From: Paraphysomonas bandaiensis
Taxonomy: Eukaryota > Chrysophyceae
Direction: 5' to 3'
Assembly (NCBI GenBank): GCA_965644295.1
Contig: CBFFRP010000153.1
Location: 103,892-167,891, forward strand
Length of the DNA stretch: 64,000 bases
A model generated the notes under the pieces. That model was not told the DNA's origin. It did not search any database and saw nothing but the letters and a program-made list of their open reading frames with translations. Of the stretch, positions 21,901-33,900 are shown piece after piece; position 1 is the stretch's first letter; each line of letters opens with the position of its first letter. The position numbers were made by a program, and so were the translations under genes.

Positions 21901-24158
21901 TTATCGTTACAATCGTCAGTGAAGCTCATAATACTATCACTGGTGTGTGCAGATGAGTTTGTATCCACATGAAATAGTTCTCGCAAAATGTGCAAAACCG
22001 TTTCGTATGAATCTCCCATACTCGCCAAATGACAGCATATTACTGGTGTGTTACGTAAAAGCGCGTCTTCGATATCGACGATATACTTTACTAGTGTCGT
22101 CTTACCGAACCCCTGCGGTGCCTCGATTAGAAGCTTGTTGTTTGTAGTGCTTTCGACCGAAATACAGTCGGGAGTTTCAACTAAATCGGAGTTTGCATGA
22201 AGGGAACTATGTACATGGGCCCTCAGAGAGTACACTTCTGCACGGCGACCGATTAATGGTAATTTCTTCCTGGAATATACTGTTTTTGACAGCATGGTAT
22301 CCATGTCGGTAGATGATATATCCCTTTGGGGAGAGTAGACGCGAACTGGTCGATCGTAACCCTTGGCATTCACCGGGTCAAGAATCTGGAACTCAAAGTC
22401 CCGGACCACGCAATCGTATACACTGTCACTTATGAGAATCTGTTGTTCCGCCGCCTTGCCCATGAGGCGTGCAGCCAAGTTTACGCTAGGACCAAGAATA
22501 ACATACTCTTTCCGCTTCTCGGATCCGCAGTAGCCACAGTATGCATTTCCTGATGATATCCCGATCCGACAAATTACACCGTGTTCACTGAGAGCGTCCA
22601 TGATACCGAGGCCGGATAGCACCGCTCGTGCCTCATTGTCCTTATGACTGAAACCTGGAACGCCGAAAGAGCATATAACAACGCATCCCTTATCATCCAC
22701 GACATATTGGCGTAGTGCCCCCCCTAACTTCGCTAACAGCTCCAGAATGGTAATGATGACCAGTTGTGGTCGATCTAGATCGCCGTTGTCAAACTCATTG
22801 TCCAAGTTCAGAATTTGAACGAAAATAGTTACAACGTGTCTGATTTCAGCTAAAAAGTCACCAGTGCCACCCAAAACGGATGAGCGTGAAGACTGATGCA
22901 CAAAACGCATCAATTCCTTCCTACCACCAGTGAGACTGGTATCCTGTAAGGATGGAAGAGAACGAACGACCAAATCCTTCCGTCTCCGTGCAACTTTCTT
23001 TAGAGAAACAGAGCTCTTGGTCGCAAGTGCAATTGCCTTAAACTTCGCCAGACCTCTCTTACCTGTTCCAATTCCAGGCTGTTGATTCGTCTTCGGTATA
23101 GAGGACCGATCCTGTGAGTGCCAACCAGACAAACCATCGACAGAGCCATTGGATTTTTCAGTCTGCCCTTTGCGTGAGACAGTCCCCGCACTGGGCTTTC
23201 GACCAGGTGAAACGCTCGAAAGAAATGCTCCAAGAGCGCTGTTTGCAGTACCAGTACCTCCAGCAGATCCCATAACAGATTGATTGCGTGAGAGTGAACC
23301 GTTCATGTGAAAACTCGAGAATCGACCGAGAAGAGATTCAGTATTCGTTTGAGTTGCAGTCGCCTCGCCACCATACAAGTAATTCCCCATTGAGGTAGCA
23401 ACAAATGGCACACTTTTCTCTATGAAACTATACGCGAAAGCAGATATGCAGAACTCTCCCGCAGATGCTTCTGATTCGGCTAAGCCCATGTCTTTCAGTT
23501 GCGCTCCAGATATGAGAAACTCCATTCGATCATTGTTTCCGAGACACATACAGTGAAGTTCACCTGCACTCATACCACAATGCAACTTTAGCGACACTGG
23601 AGATGGGCCAGAGAAGTCCTGATAGTTACCACATCGATTCAGAAGTTCAATGCCGCACTGACAGGCCTGCATACCACGCTCCTCCTTGACACTTCGAGAG
23701 GACGATGATGAAGTCGTCCATATTATCAGAATGGCATCTCCGCAAAGTTTAACAGCATCGCCGTTATACTCCTCTACTGTATCTAGCAGTCGTGTGAAGA
23801 AGTGACTACAATTAATTTAGCAACCAGCACAAGTAAAATATGTAACTTTTACCACATACTTTATATGATATTTAAGCGACTCAACTTCTAGGACAGAAGA
23901 CAACCTAGTGAATCCCGATATATCTGCAAGCAATACAAACCCAAAGACAGATTTCGAGCACGCAGTGAAGTTGTCGCTCGAACTGGTCTGAGATAACATG
24001 TACCGCAGATAAGCGGGCGTTTGAGCGACACATTCGTCCAGAAAAGAGTCATTGTCAGACGTGTCAGATAAGTCGTCGAAAAGGTCGCTATTCTCATTAC
24101 CGACATCACAGTTACCACTATCCTCAAATTTTGGTGGTAGAGGATTTATTTTGGCCAT
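18928..24158 (-). CDS. Soluble-type adenylyl cyclase (twin class III cyclase domains, ATPase, C-terminal helical repeats)
   Basis: Three exons: 24158-23860, 23805-20326 and 20272-18928. Introns are 54 bp (23806-23859, GTATGT...TTGTAG) and 53 bp (20273-20325, GTGTGT...TTTAG). Phases close to 1,707 residues, close to animal ADCY10 (about 1,600). The first cyclase domain (about residues 68-230) has the metal-binding Asp in LLADISGFTRLS and the second in LCGDAILIIW. The second (about 420-590) has GISSGNAYCGYCG and VILGPSVNLAARL, with the Asn/Arg of the catalytic signature. A P-loop APQGFGKTT lies near residue 670 and a Walker B-like LIIEDLQWCD near 895, followed by about 800 residues of probable TPR-like helices. 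This is the layout of the bicarbonate- and calcium-responsive cAMP synthase. A Ser/Gly-rich insert of about 170 residues separates the two cyclase domains. It is head to head with the kinase at 24910. Confidence 0.9.
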
Positions 24159-24909
24159 TTACACAAAACCAATAGTTAAATAAACTCGAGAACTGGACGA
24201 TTCGACTTGCATTTTGACTGAAGCCTAGTGGCTGCTAACTCAGAGAGTACATAACAGGCAGAGACACACTACCACGTCAGTATTAAAATATTACTAACTC
24301 ACTTGGAGTGTTGTATACTTGAGTACCGTTTCTTCCGTTATGTGAACCTGCTGATGGTGTTGTTGATACAGAGCACTCGCGTTATAACGCGGTTCCCATA
24401 TACAGCAGTATATACACAGTATTTATACTGTGTGCCCAAAAAACTACCCAAGTCCAAAAAACTCTCCTGTCCTGGCTGTATCGGGATTTTTGTTTGCAGG
24501 CCGTTATTACGTGGAGTACAACGAACGTAAGTATCCTATAGAGTGGAAAATATTTTCAGTTTGCCTGTTAAAGATACAAAGTGGCGATTAATCCACCCAC
24601 TCTGACAAAAAAACTCGCCCCCAAGATGTGTTCGACTCTATAGAATGCAAACAACATTTTTATATGAATCCACAGAGAGCATAATCTTCGTGCAATCAGT
24701 TGCACTTAGAAAAGGTGCAGATAAGGAGCATACAAACTAGCGAGATTGAGAATGTCACGGTTTTATCAGCGCTATTTGAGTTCTAATGTATGGATGATAT
24801 TTAGTAGTTGTTATTAATTCGTAATTCTCGTTATACATTGTAGAAAAAGACAGAGAAGGCTGAGAGTTCTGGTCTATCTTCAACTGCAAATAGATATGAC
24901 CCTACAGCA
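24159..24909. promoter_or_regulatory. Shared divergent region of adenylyl cyclase and cyclic-nucleotide kinase
   Basis: The 751 bp between two outward start codons. On the plus strand there is an acceptor-like TTTGCAG at 24494-24500, a strong donor GTAAGT at 24527 and an acceptor TTGTAG at 24838-24843. These would fit a spliced 5' leader for the kinase. From 24844 the frame is open into the ATG at 24910, so a longer N-terminus is possible. No core promoter motif could be assigned. Confidence 0.5.
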
Positions 24910-27345
24910 ATGGCCAAAAGTCATACGAATAAGCCGGGAGCAAAAGCTAAAGATGACAGTAAGCAAGCGGCGGCCCCTGCAAGGAGAGTGCAGATTTACA
25001 ACAGCTCGGATGCATATTCTCCTGACGCATCAAGACAACTAACCGTGTATGCGAAACCAGAAAGCTCCAGGGAATTCCTTCGCAGTGCTCTTACTGCGCA
25101 TTATTTGTTCGAAAGCTTGGGTGATGAAGACATGAATAGAATCATTGATTGTATGCGTCCGCTGACTTCAGATATAAACGAAGTTATTATTCGCCAAGGT
25201 GATATGGGAGACTTATTTTATTGTTTAGAGACAGGAAGTGCTGAAGCCTCTGTGGAGGGGGTCGGAACGGTGTTTACATACGGTCCAGGCGGATGTTTTG
25301 GTGAGCTTGCCTTGATATACAACACTGCACGTGCTGCTTCCGTTACCTCTACAAGTGCCTGCAAGCTGTGGGCTCTGGACTTAAGGTAGACTTTTCTTTG
25401 CCGATGACTTCCATCTTTTACTAGATAACATTAGAACTTTTCGCTATATTCTCGCCACTACATCTTCTTCGAAGATGGTCCATCGGTGTGAGTTCCTCAA
25501 AAAGTGTCCATTCCTGGACCCACTCTCGAACGACCAGATAAGCAAGCTTGCTGGCGCCCTTGAAAGCTGTTCTTTTGATCCAGATGAGTACATCATCCGA
25601 CAAGGAGACATTGGGGATTGTTTTTACATCATTGAAGATGGGCAGGTGAAGTGCACACAGCTTAAATCTAGCGGCCGTGAGGTGGAGCTCTTGTGAGTAA
25701 CAAGGCGAGTTAGTGTCATGTTCTCACGATGGGTGTTTGCAGGACTTTGCGGGCAGGCGACTATTTCGGTGAAATGGCACTGATGTTGGACGAGTCTCGC
25801 CATGCCAATTGTATTGCGGTGGGTAAAGTTAAGTGTCTCTCGCTTGACCGAAGCAAATTCGACATGCTTCTTGGTCCTGTTCAGGATGTCCTCGCCCGTC
25901 GTATGCGGATCCGCATTCTGCAGAGTGTGCCGCTACTCTCGCGCCTACCAGAAAGCAAACTCGTGCGTCTAGCAGGAGTCATGCGCGTCCAAGCGTTTGC
26001 GGACAAAGCTTATATTATTCGTCAGGGTGAAGAGGGTTCGCGGTTCTACATTATAAATGAAGGAGAGGTGAAATGCACCCGCACAGACGGGAGCGGAAAG
26101 GAAGAGGAACTTATTCGACTTACGCCACAGGAGTTCTTCGGGGAGCGAGCTCTAATTACTAATGAACCTAGAAAAGCCAATGTTATTGCAATAGGCCCTG
26201 TTGAGTGTTTGGTGCTTGAGAGGAAGAATTTCCAGGCACTTCTGAGTGACGTACAGGAGGACTTAAAGACGGAGATGTCTCGTCGTGAGTCGTCAAATGC
26301 AAATGCAGATATGCAAGAGACAGAAGTTACAGGACCACGCACGAACTATCGCTTCGAAGACCTTCGTATGATGCGTACCATTGGAACGGGGACATTCGGT
26401 CGTGTGAAGGTTGTCCAGCATGTACCATCTGGTGCCGTATGTGCTCTCAAATGTATGAACAAGACAGAGGTAGTAGCCTCACACCAAGAAAAAAATATCA
26501 TGGCCGAGAAGAATCTTCTTTTCGAATGTTCGAGTTGTCCATTTGTGCTTGCGCTTCTGCAGACTTACAATCACCCTAATCAAATCTTTATGTTGATGGA
26601 ATTCATCCAAGGAGGCGAACTATGGTCGTACATTTACGAGAAGACGGATACTGTGCCACGGTCAACTGCCGGAGGATTTGAGATGAGTGCAGTTAAGTTC
26701 TATGCGGCCAATGTTCTACTTGCGTTCAAGCACCTACACGAAAAGAGCATTGCATACAGAGATCTGAAGCCCGAAAATTTGCTCATCGATGAACTCGGTT
26801 ATATAAAAGTAATCGATTTTGGATTCGCGAAAAAGTTCCCATTCATGAAGAATGGTCAAAAACAAGACAAAACGTATACCCTTTGTGGCACTCCTGAGTA
26901 CCTTGCGCCTGAAATTGTGATGTCTAAAGGGTACGACAAGAGTGTAGACTACTGGGCTTTCGGATGCTTAGTATATGAGTTGTACCTTTCCCGCACCCCT
27001 TTCCAGGCGGACTATACGACCAAGATATTCCAAAACATTGTTGCAGCAGAGAAAAATCTGTCCTTCCCTCCAAAGATTGACCCTCAGCTGGTGGCAATTG
27101 TTAAGAAGCTGCTGACTATTAATCCTACTTTCCGTCTAGGAAACTTGAATGGCGGGACACAGGATATCATGAATGACCCATTTTTTGCGTCAGTTGATTG
27201 GAATGCCGTCAAACAACGTACGGCCCGCGCACCCTATACGCCATCCATCGGCAATCCACTTGATAGTAGCAATTTCGATGAGTATGAAGAGGAGGACTTT
27301 GTTGGAGACTATATTGGCAGTCAGGACCATTTCGCTAAGTTTTAA
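24910..27345 (+). CDS. Cyclic-nucleotide-dependent AGC kinase, PKG architecture with three nucleotide-binding domains
   Basis: Three exons: 24910-25385, 25435-25692 and 25743-27345. Introns are 49 and 50 bp, and phases close to 778 residues. Three cyclic-nucleotide-binding domains lie at about residues 58-165, 183-295 and 300-420. Their phosphate cassettes are FGELALIYNTARAASV, FGEMALMLDESRHANC and FGERALITNEPRKANV. All keep the Glu that holds the ribose and the Arg that holds the phosphate. The kinase domain (about 446-725) has GTGTFGRV, the ALK Lys, YRDLKPEN, DFGFAKKF and GTPEYLAPE, then an AGC tail ending in acidic residues. Animal PKG has two nucleotide domains, while alveolate PKGs have three or more. 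The Thr that follows the cassette Arg in cGMP sites is Ala, His and Lys here, so cAMP or mixed specificity is possible. It is regulated by nucleotide release of autoinhibition, by family. Confidence 0.9.
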
Positions 27346-27628
27346 GTGTGCAACGTATAATGCATACATTACTTGAAAACGTACGGTGTATATCACTGAC
27401 ACACCTTCATTGATTTGGTTGATACGTATTAGATGATGGTACTATGGTATGCTCTCGGCAAGTGCTGACTTCGTATACGTCTTCTATCGTATGAAATCTA
27501 TTAAAATTTGTGTTGCATTTGATGAGCCACTACTCGAGGTATCATTCGTGTTTTGATAATAACGATCGTCAATATTAATATGCGTTTACGGGTTATAGTT
27601 TGTATGATTTTAGTTTATATTCATATGT
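27346..27628. other. 3' flank of the kinase gene
   Basis: AT-rich; no gene seen before the inverted-repeat element that begins near 27629. Confidence 0.4.
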
Positions 27629-27709
27629 ATTGAAAGTCTCATTGTTAGCAATAGGCGTTAAAACCTGCACCAACGTAGTAGCTAGATGAATGCTAGGCAA
27701 ACTAGTTAG

Positions 27710-28016
27710 TGTTGAGATCTGAAGATTCTATATACTTGCAATTGAGTGCAGTATTATGTGAGATGCAAGGATCGAAAGATATAATATATATATGTAATTA
27801 GTACATACATTATATTGTGTAGTGTGAAACTGAAGTAGAAGTGGGTAACTATTCAGGATACGATCACTGAGTGTGTGGTTTGTACACTATAGTGGTAAAT
27901 AAATGGTGTTGAACACATCGAATACAACTTAGGTTCTTTATCATGTTGTAATGTTTATAATTTCATCTTATCAATTGAGAATAGTAAACCTTAGCAAATA
28001 ATGTCAACTTCTGATA
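27710..28016 (+). repeat. Left LTR of the copia element
   Basis: 307 bp. It matches 40327-40637 apart from a shorter TA run near 27790 and a few substitutions. AATAAATGG near 27898 may serve for polyadenylation. Confidence 0.9.
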
Positions 28017-28091
28017 TGGTAGCGAATGCTAGTTGTAGGGATGGGAAGAAGACAAGAAGCTACGGTTTGACAAGAACCAGGAAGAGTATTC

Positions 28092-28762
28092 AGTTAGAAA
28101 AATCAAGATGCATCTGATGAAGAAAACAGAAACCATCTTGGCTTGGAGGATCCGCCAGCCGGAGGGAGGAGTTTAGAGTCATGGAGAGAGCGTAATGATA
28201 CCTGTGTTAGTACTATTTGGGAGGCTTGCGAGCATGACCCTGACGTGTTGGAGGTAGCCAATCAATATTTGGAGGGGAAGGCAATTTTACCTGCTGATGA
28301 TCTTGCTAAGGAGGTGTTATCCAGTGAGCTCCTTCAGACACTGGTTGATAGGTTTAGAGGCAAGATTGGGACTGTATTGGAGAAGACTACGGCAGAATAC
28401 CATTCGTTCAAAAAAAGGCCGAGAGAAAAGGTGTCTGTTGGGGTAGATCGACTGAACGGTATAATCCAGAAGCTCATAAAATTGGGACAACCGCAGACAG
28501 AGGCAAGCAAATTAGCAATGATAAAAGCAGCGCTGCAGATAGAGGAATTACATGATTTTTGGATGTCGGTAGCGATGATGCGTAAAGCAACAACTACATT
28601 TGACTCGGTGAAAGAGGCTTGTGAAGATTATGACGAGGCTATGACGCAGCTGAAGAAACGAAAGGGAGACAAGTCTGAAGAGATCAATTTTACAGCGTCG
28701 AAGGAGCCAGTGGTTTGTTCATTTTGTTGTAAGAATGGACATGTTGCCGCAAATTGTTATGC
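28092..28762 (+). pseudogene. Copia gag, 5' part
   Basis: The best frame runs from about 28143, with an earlier Gag-like stretch (VRKIKMHLMKKTETI) in another frame from about 28060, so a frameshift lies near 28140. About 205 residues are rich in charged helices. They end in the zinc knuckle CSFCCKNGHVAANC (C-x2-C-x4-H-x4-C) at 28716-28757. It is cut right after this by gypsy C. The frame continues at 36195 as AKERQRKMDKF. Confidence 0.75.
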
Positions 28763-29039
28763 TGTAGGACTATCCACTTACATATAGAATATATACGTGT
28801 ACATGTCCTGTATTATATGATTAGTAGTACAGTACTGTATTGTATACGTGTACCATGTAGTTAGGAATACAAACTGTAGGGAATGTGATTGTTGGGATTA
28901 GCAATAGCCGTTGATATTGTAGACAGTATTACAGCGCATTCTCGATATATCGCGGTATGTATATCGCGATACCCTTTTATATCGCGGATTTTGGTCCAGG
29001 ACACTTCATCACACATAATTATAATGGAAAACTGAGGTC

Positions 29040-29255
29040 ATTTTCTGTTACAAGGGTAAGCATTTTTTTGGTAAGCATTCCTTACCAAAATACGCCGAAA
29101 ATCAATTTCTGTTTACCCTGGTAAGCATTTTCGGGGTAAGTTTTTGAAAATGCTTACCAAAATGCTTACCCTGGAGAGAGAGTGGGGGGGTAAAATTTGG
29201 AATCCTTACCATGTAGATTTTTTGTCGGGGTAAGGATTTTGGGGAGCATAAAAAC
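29040..29255. repeat. GGTAAGCATT direct and inverted repeats (foldback patch)
   Basis: At least nine copies of GGTAAG or its complement CTTACC occur within about 200 bp. They are arranged so that 29050-29100 can pair with 29120-29180. It sits just inside the left tip of the Tigger-like element and has no counterpart at the right tip. Confidence 0.6.
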
Positions 29256-30191
29256 CTCTAGATGAACATATATCCATAGTATATTAATCACATTTATTGA
29301 TAACATGAGTGATAGTGAGTCAATATAAGATCCTGTCGACGACACTCTCGTTGAATGCGAACCTGAGGATGAAATGTAATGATGCGCAAGAGTCTTTTTC
29401 TCTCATCGAAGGACGTCTGCTCATAAGAAGGATATATGTCTCATGATATTCAATGTCGCGTGCTGCAAGAACTTCGAATACCTGTTATTGAGAAATTTCT
29501 TCGTTACATACCCTCAATAACAGGAGGCTCATGAGACCATTCTGGAGTCATTCCCTGAGAATGCATGGAGTTCACAAATAGCAACACTTGGACACCTGAT
29601 TGAAACTTGGGCAAAAGCCGAAAAAGGCGGAGACATGTTTGGCAATTACTGAAGAGTACACTAAGGAAAATGCACTGGGGGATATTTACCTCAAACGAAT
29701 GCGTAATATGACTTTGGAGTGAACATCGAAGTGCAGGCAATTGAAAGCTGAATTGAAGCATTGAGTATAAGTTTACCTTCTGTTGTTAAGTTAATACTTC
29801 TCATATAATGTCAAACTTTGATACAGAGGATGAGTATGAGAAAACTTTTAATTGGTTAAGCAGTAGGGTTTCATTATCAAGTGACATTATAAGACAAGTA
29901 CTAATAATTCAATTTACGGAAACCTTAATGCGTGTAAGAACCAGCTATCAGGTTATTTTATGCTATATGAGCTCTCTATTGTATATGCTTAAGTTTGTAC
30001 ATACCATCTGTACAACATAGGTTGAATATTGCTATGTTCTATATTGTTATTCATAATTTTCACTCTATCGTGTTCATTACTAACACTCTAATAATCACAA
30101 CATTGTTTTACTATTATAAAGATCAATTCTTTATTATAATGACACATAATGAAGAACAAATAAGAGCAGTATCACTGCACTTCAGCAGTCA

Positions 30192-30470
30192 ATGTCTTTA
30201 GAGGACGAAGGCGATGACGATGACGAGGATGATTGTATTAACACCAATGGAAATGATAGTGCTATTACTGCTGTGCAAGCCGACAATGCTGTTTTAATGT
30301 TACTCGATTATGCTACCCAGGAGGGGCATTCAACAGCGCATATTGAGCTCCTCAGAAAAGTGCAGAATAATATTCATACAGAAAGGCACAAGAATCATTC
30401 TAAGGTACAAACTTCTCTGCATCAGTTTTTTTCAGCACGTACTAAAGGTTCTGAAGTCCATGAAATTTAA
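30192..30470 (+). pseudogene. C-terminal relic of a Tigger/pogo-like transposase
   Basis: 92 residues: an acidic start (EDEGDDDDEDD), then LMLLDYATQEG and a terminal KVQTSLHQFFSAR. A short hydrophobic TSLxxFF-like end after an acidic/helical tail is typical of pogo/Tigger transposases. No DDE core can be read upstream (29280-30190), where stops are frequent. Confidence 0.5.
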
Positions 30471-30978
30471 TAATTTTATCTTATTGTTAGCTAGGAATGT
30501 AGTAAGTGTGTTAAGAAATTGAATACCATAAATTCCATAAATAATGATATATAACTTATTTCACAAATTCTTTGCATGTGCCATTCAGTACAAGGAGTAC
30601 TATGCTATACAGACACGACATTGTGGATATATTGCACAGTCTTAAGCTCCTTAAACTTGCTCTCTACGACTTTGCGGAATACAGTGCTGTATTTTACTAT
30701 TAAATTGTATATCGCGATATTGCGATATATCGCGATTTCCTCTCCAGGACACTTTCCGCGATATATCGAGAATGCGCTGTATTAGCCGTTGATATTGTAG
30801 ACAGTATTATTAGCCGTTGATATTGTAGACAGTATTATTCATGATTCATTATACGATAATAATCATTATTTTGTACTTCTGTACTTGGGTATTGCTTTGC
30901 ACACATACACATATGTATGCAAGCCCACAGTAATATTACTTAATAAGTAGTACTCAATCTCTGTGATATAACAATATT

Positions 30979-33900
30979 ATGGGGGAAAGTAAGAGAAGCA
31001 AAATAAAAGCAGCTCCTCAAATAGAGGAATTGTTAGCTGCTTCGGGTTCTTCGTCTAAAAAGACGAAAAGAGAGAGAGAATCCTCTCGAAAACGAGCAAG
31101 AGATGCAACAACATCATCTCAAATGCAATCTTCTCCTCAAACTGAGACATCAGTAGAGGCTGAAGGAGAATTGAGTGGAGTATCATTTCGTGAGCTCTCT
31201 TCTTCTCAACCAAAGAGAAAGAAGCAAAGGAGTGGAGATCCGCACCCCAACAGGAGTGAGCGCATTGACTTGAATGAAGTCATTGCGACGGAATCCACTC
31301 CACATGAAGTAATCAATACCGACTCTATTCCCTACTTAGGTAGTGTGCAAGATGAGGATATCATCGAATTTTGTGAAAATCTCTCGAAAAGAGATCCTAA
31401 AGGGACAAAATTCATAAGGTCAGAAATCATGGCACCAACAGTGCGTGATATGCTTCAGTTTCAGCGACAGCAGGATTTTGGAGATGAGTCTGACGAGGAC
31501 TGGCTAGATCCAAACATTGTAACTACTGAGGAATTGATTCAGTGGTTAAAGCAAGCCTTTCTAGAGGAAGAGGAGCGATACTCTGATACATTGGAGCCTC
31601 TTCCTAGGTTCATAGATAATATCATTGGACCAAAGGTTAAGGTGGATATTCATGTTCCTAAAGTATTCTTAAAAGAATATGGACGTCTGAATGAGCTTTA
31701 TAAGCTCATTCCGGAGGCAAGTCTCACAGAGGTAGCCTCGGATACCATAGTCAAAACCCTCAAGAAAAACATTAAACTTGTGGGCGGACATTCCTTCAGA
31801 AAGGATGCCAAAGAGAAATTTATAGCGGATATAGGCCAAGGTCAATCTGCACCAAAAGATTTCGGAGCATTCTGTAGAAAGGTGCGAGAGCTTAACAATG
31901 ACTATAGTCAAGCTGTGAGAAAAGTAAAGAGGATGGAAACTAAATTGGATTCCAAAGAAACATCTAAGTCTAACAAGACTAAGAATACAAAAACTTCATC
32001 CTCCAGCTCATCCTCAAGTACTAAAGCAACAACTGATACTAAGGAAGCATGTTGGATATGCGGTAATCTTCATAAAGGTGACTGCACCCGCAAAACCTGT
32101 GCATGGGCTAACCATGAAAAGAAGCCATGGAAAGATTCCACACAGGGCAAAAAATATGCGGTTATGGGTTGGAGTACCTGCCCTTATGTGGAGAATCCTG
32201 ATGGTCCTCCAAGATCGAAAACAAGTAAGTTATCATGCCCTAAGTGTTTATATATAAATGCTATTGACATGAATAATGATATGCTCGATGTCTTTGTATA
32301 TCCTAAAGCTGATGTCAATGTACAACAGGTAAAGGAAAATCTAAGAGCTAAAGCCTTATTGGACACGGGGGCTACTGGGAATAATTTCATTAACCAAGAA
32401 CTTGCTGATATGTTAGTTGCTAGGTATAGAATTCCATTGCACGAGTGTAACATTAAAATTTGTAGTGCGCTTGATAATGCTTGTTGTAGTAGCAAGCAAT
32501 ATATGATAATAACTATAAGATTAACTGATGAGTATAACAATACTCTTGATATTGAGTTGCAATGTTTGATAATAGATAGCACCTTTGATATCATAATTGG
32601 TAGAGAAACTATCAAGAAATATAGATTAGTTGATCATTTTCCATCTCACTTTATGGAAAGAGAGTTAGCAGGGAAAATGCTAGCTACGGCCGCGGGCCAT
32701 GCTGAGAAGACTCAGCTTCTCTCGGAACATATTAGTGAGAGAGCCACATGTTATAATAACATGGAAACATTAAGGCGCCAAGCTAAGGAACACCTTAGTT
32801 ATAATAATAATTTACTTACAAGTAATAGCTTGGTTAGTACTATGTATTCACCTCCAATATCATCCATGCGTATAAGTGCATATGAAAAGGAAGATATAGG
32901 CGAGATTAGAGATAACTATCTGGAGTCAATCCCAGAAGAAATAGTTACAAATACTCAGGAAAAAGTAGAAGGTACTACGTTACCAACTAAAATCTCTGGT
33001 CCCGAATCTTTACAAAGGAGGGTGAGAGAAATCCATGAAATCTATAAGGATAGATTTAGAACCACAGTGTCGGATATGCCAATGGATGTTCCACCTTTTG
33101 AATTAGAGGTAGATAGGGATGCTTGGGAACAACCAAAACATTGTGGTCCGCCACGAAAGATGGATCGAGTACGACAGTATGCTTGTAAAAAGCAAATCGA
33201 TACATTTGTGGAGCATGGAATAATACAACCAAGTACGGCTCCTTATTATAGCCAGGTATTATTAGTTCCCAAACCAAATGATAAATGGCGATTCTGTGTA
33301 GACTATAAAGGTCTAAACAAGCACACACAGAGGGAACGTTGGCCAATACCTAACATCAAAGAAATGTTAGAACGTATTGGGTCTAAGAAACCCAAATACT
33401 TCATAATTCTGGATTTAGTATCTGGTTATTACCAGGCTAAAATTTCAGAGTACTCGAGAAAGTGGACGGCATTTATAACCTTCTGGGGAGTATTCGAATG
33501 GCTCCGACTACCCATGGGTTTGAGTGGTGCTCCATCATACTTTCAACGAGTATTAACAACAATTGTGCTTGCCGGGTTGATTATGTTCATATGTGAATTA
33601 TATCTAGATGACCTGATTATATATGCTTCTACAGAAGATGAACTAATTGAAAATTACGTTAAAGTTCTAGAACGCTTCAGGAAATACAATGTTTACATTA
33701 ATCCTGAGAAAGTGAAAATAGGAGAGTCCGAAGTACAATATGTAGGACATACTCTAAATGAGGAAGGGTTACACTTTACTAGAGAACGTCTGGATAGTGT
33801 ATTAAATTTCCCAAAGCCTGAAACTATGAAGGGTCTAAAATCTTTCCTCGGATTGGCAAATTATTTTCGGGATCACGTGCACAACCACTCCTTAGTGGTG

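Larger units (their letters stand above)
28932..30779 (+). mobile_element. Tigger/pogo-like DNA transposon, non-autonomous
   Basis: The terminal inverted repeat CAGCGCATTCTCGATATATC (28932 onward) is matched exactly by its complement ending at 30779, with TA duplicated on both sides. CAG-type tips, a TA target and a C-terminal transposase relic point to the pogo/Tigger branch of Tc1/mariner. A second pair of arms (TATATCGCGATA near 28958 and near 30710) lies just inside the tips, each followed by CCAGGACACTT. Because it interrupts an LTR that otherwise equals its partner, it is the youngest layer of the nest. Confidence 0.8.
28763..30929 (+). repeat. Left LTR of gypsy C, split by a Tigger-like element
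   Basis: LTR sequence lies at 28763-28931 and 30782-30929 (the latter preceded by the duplicated TA). It carries three copies of a 28-bp unit (TTAGCCGTTGATATTGTAGA...), one before and two after the insertion. The right LTR has the same three. Confidence 0.88.

Noticed and set aside
24303-24526. Coding exon upstream of the cyclic-nucleotide kinase
   Set aside because: Its donor at 24527 gives phase 2, which does not fit the open frame that leads from the acceptor at 24843 into the ATG at 24910. A non-coding leader exon remains possible.
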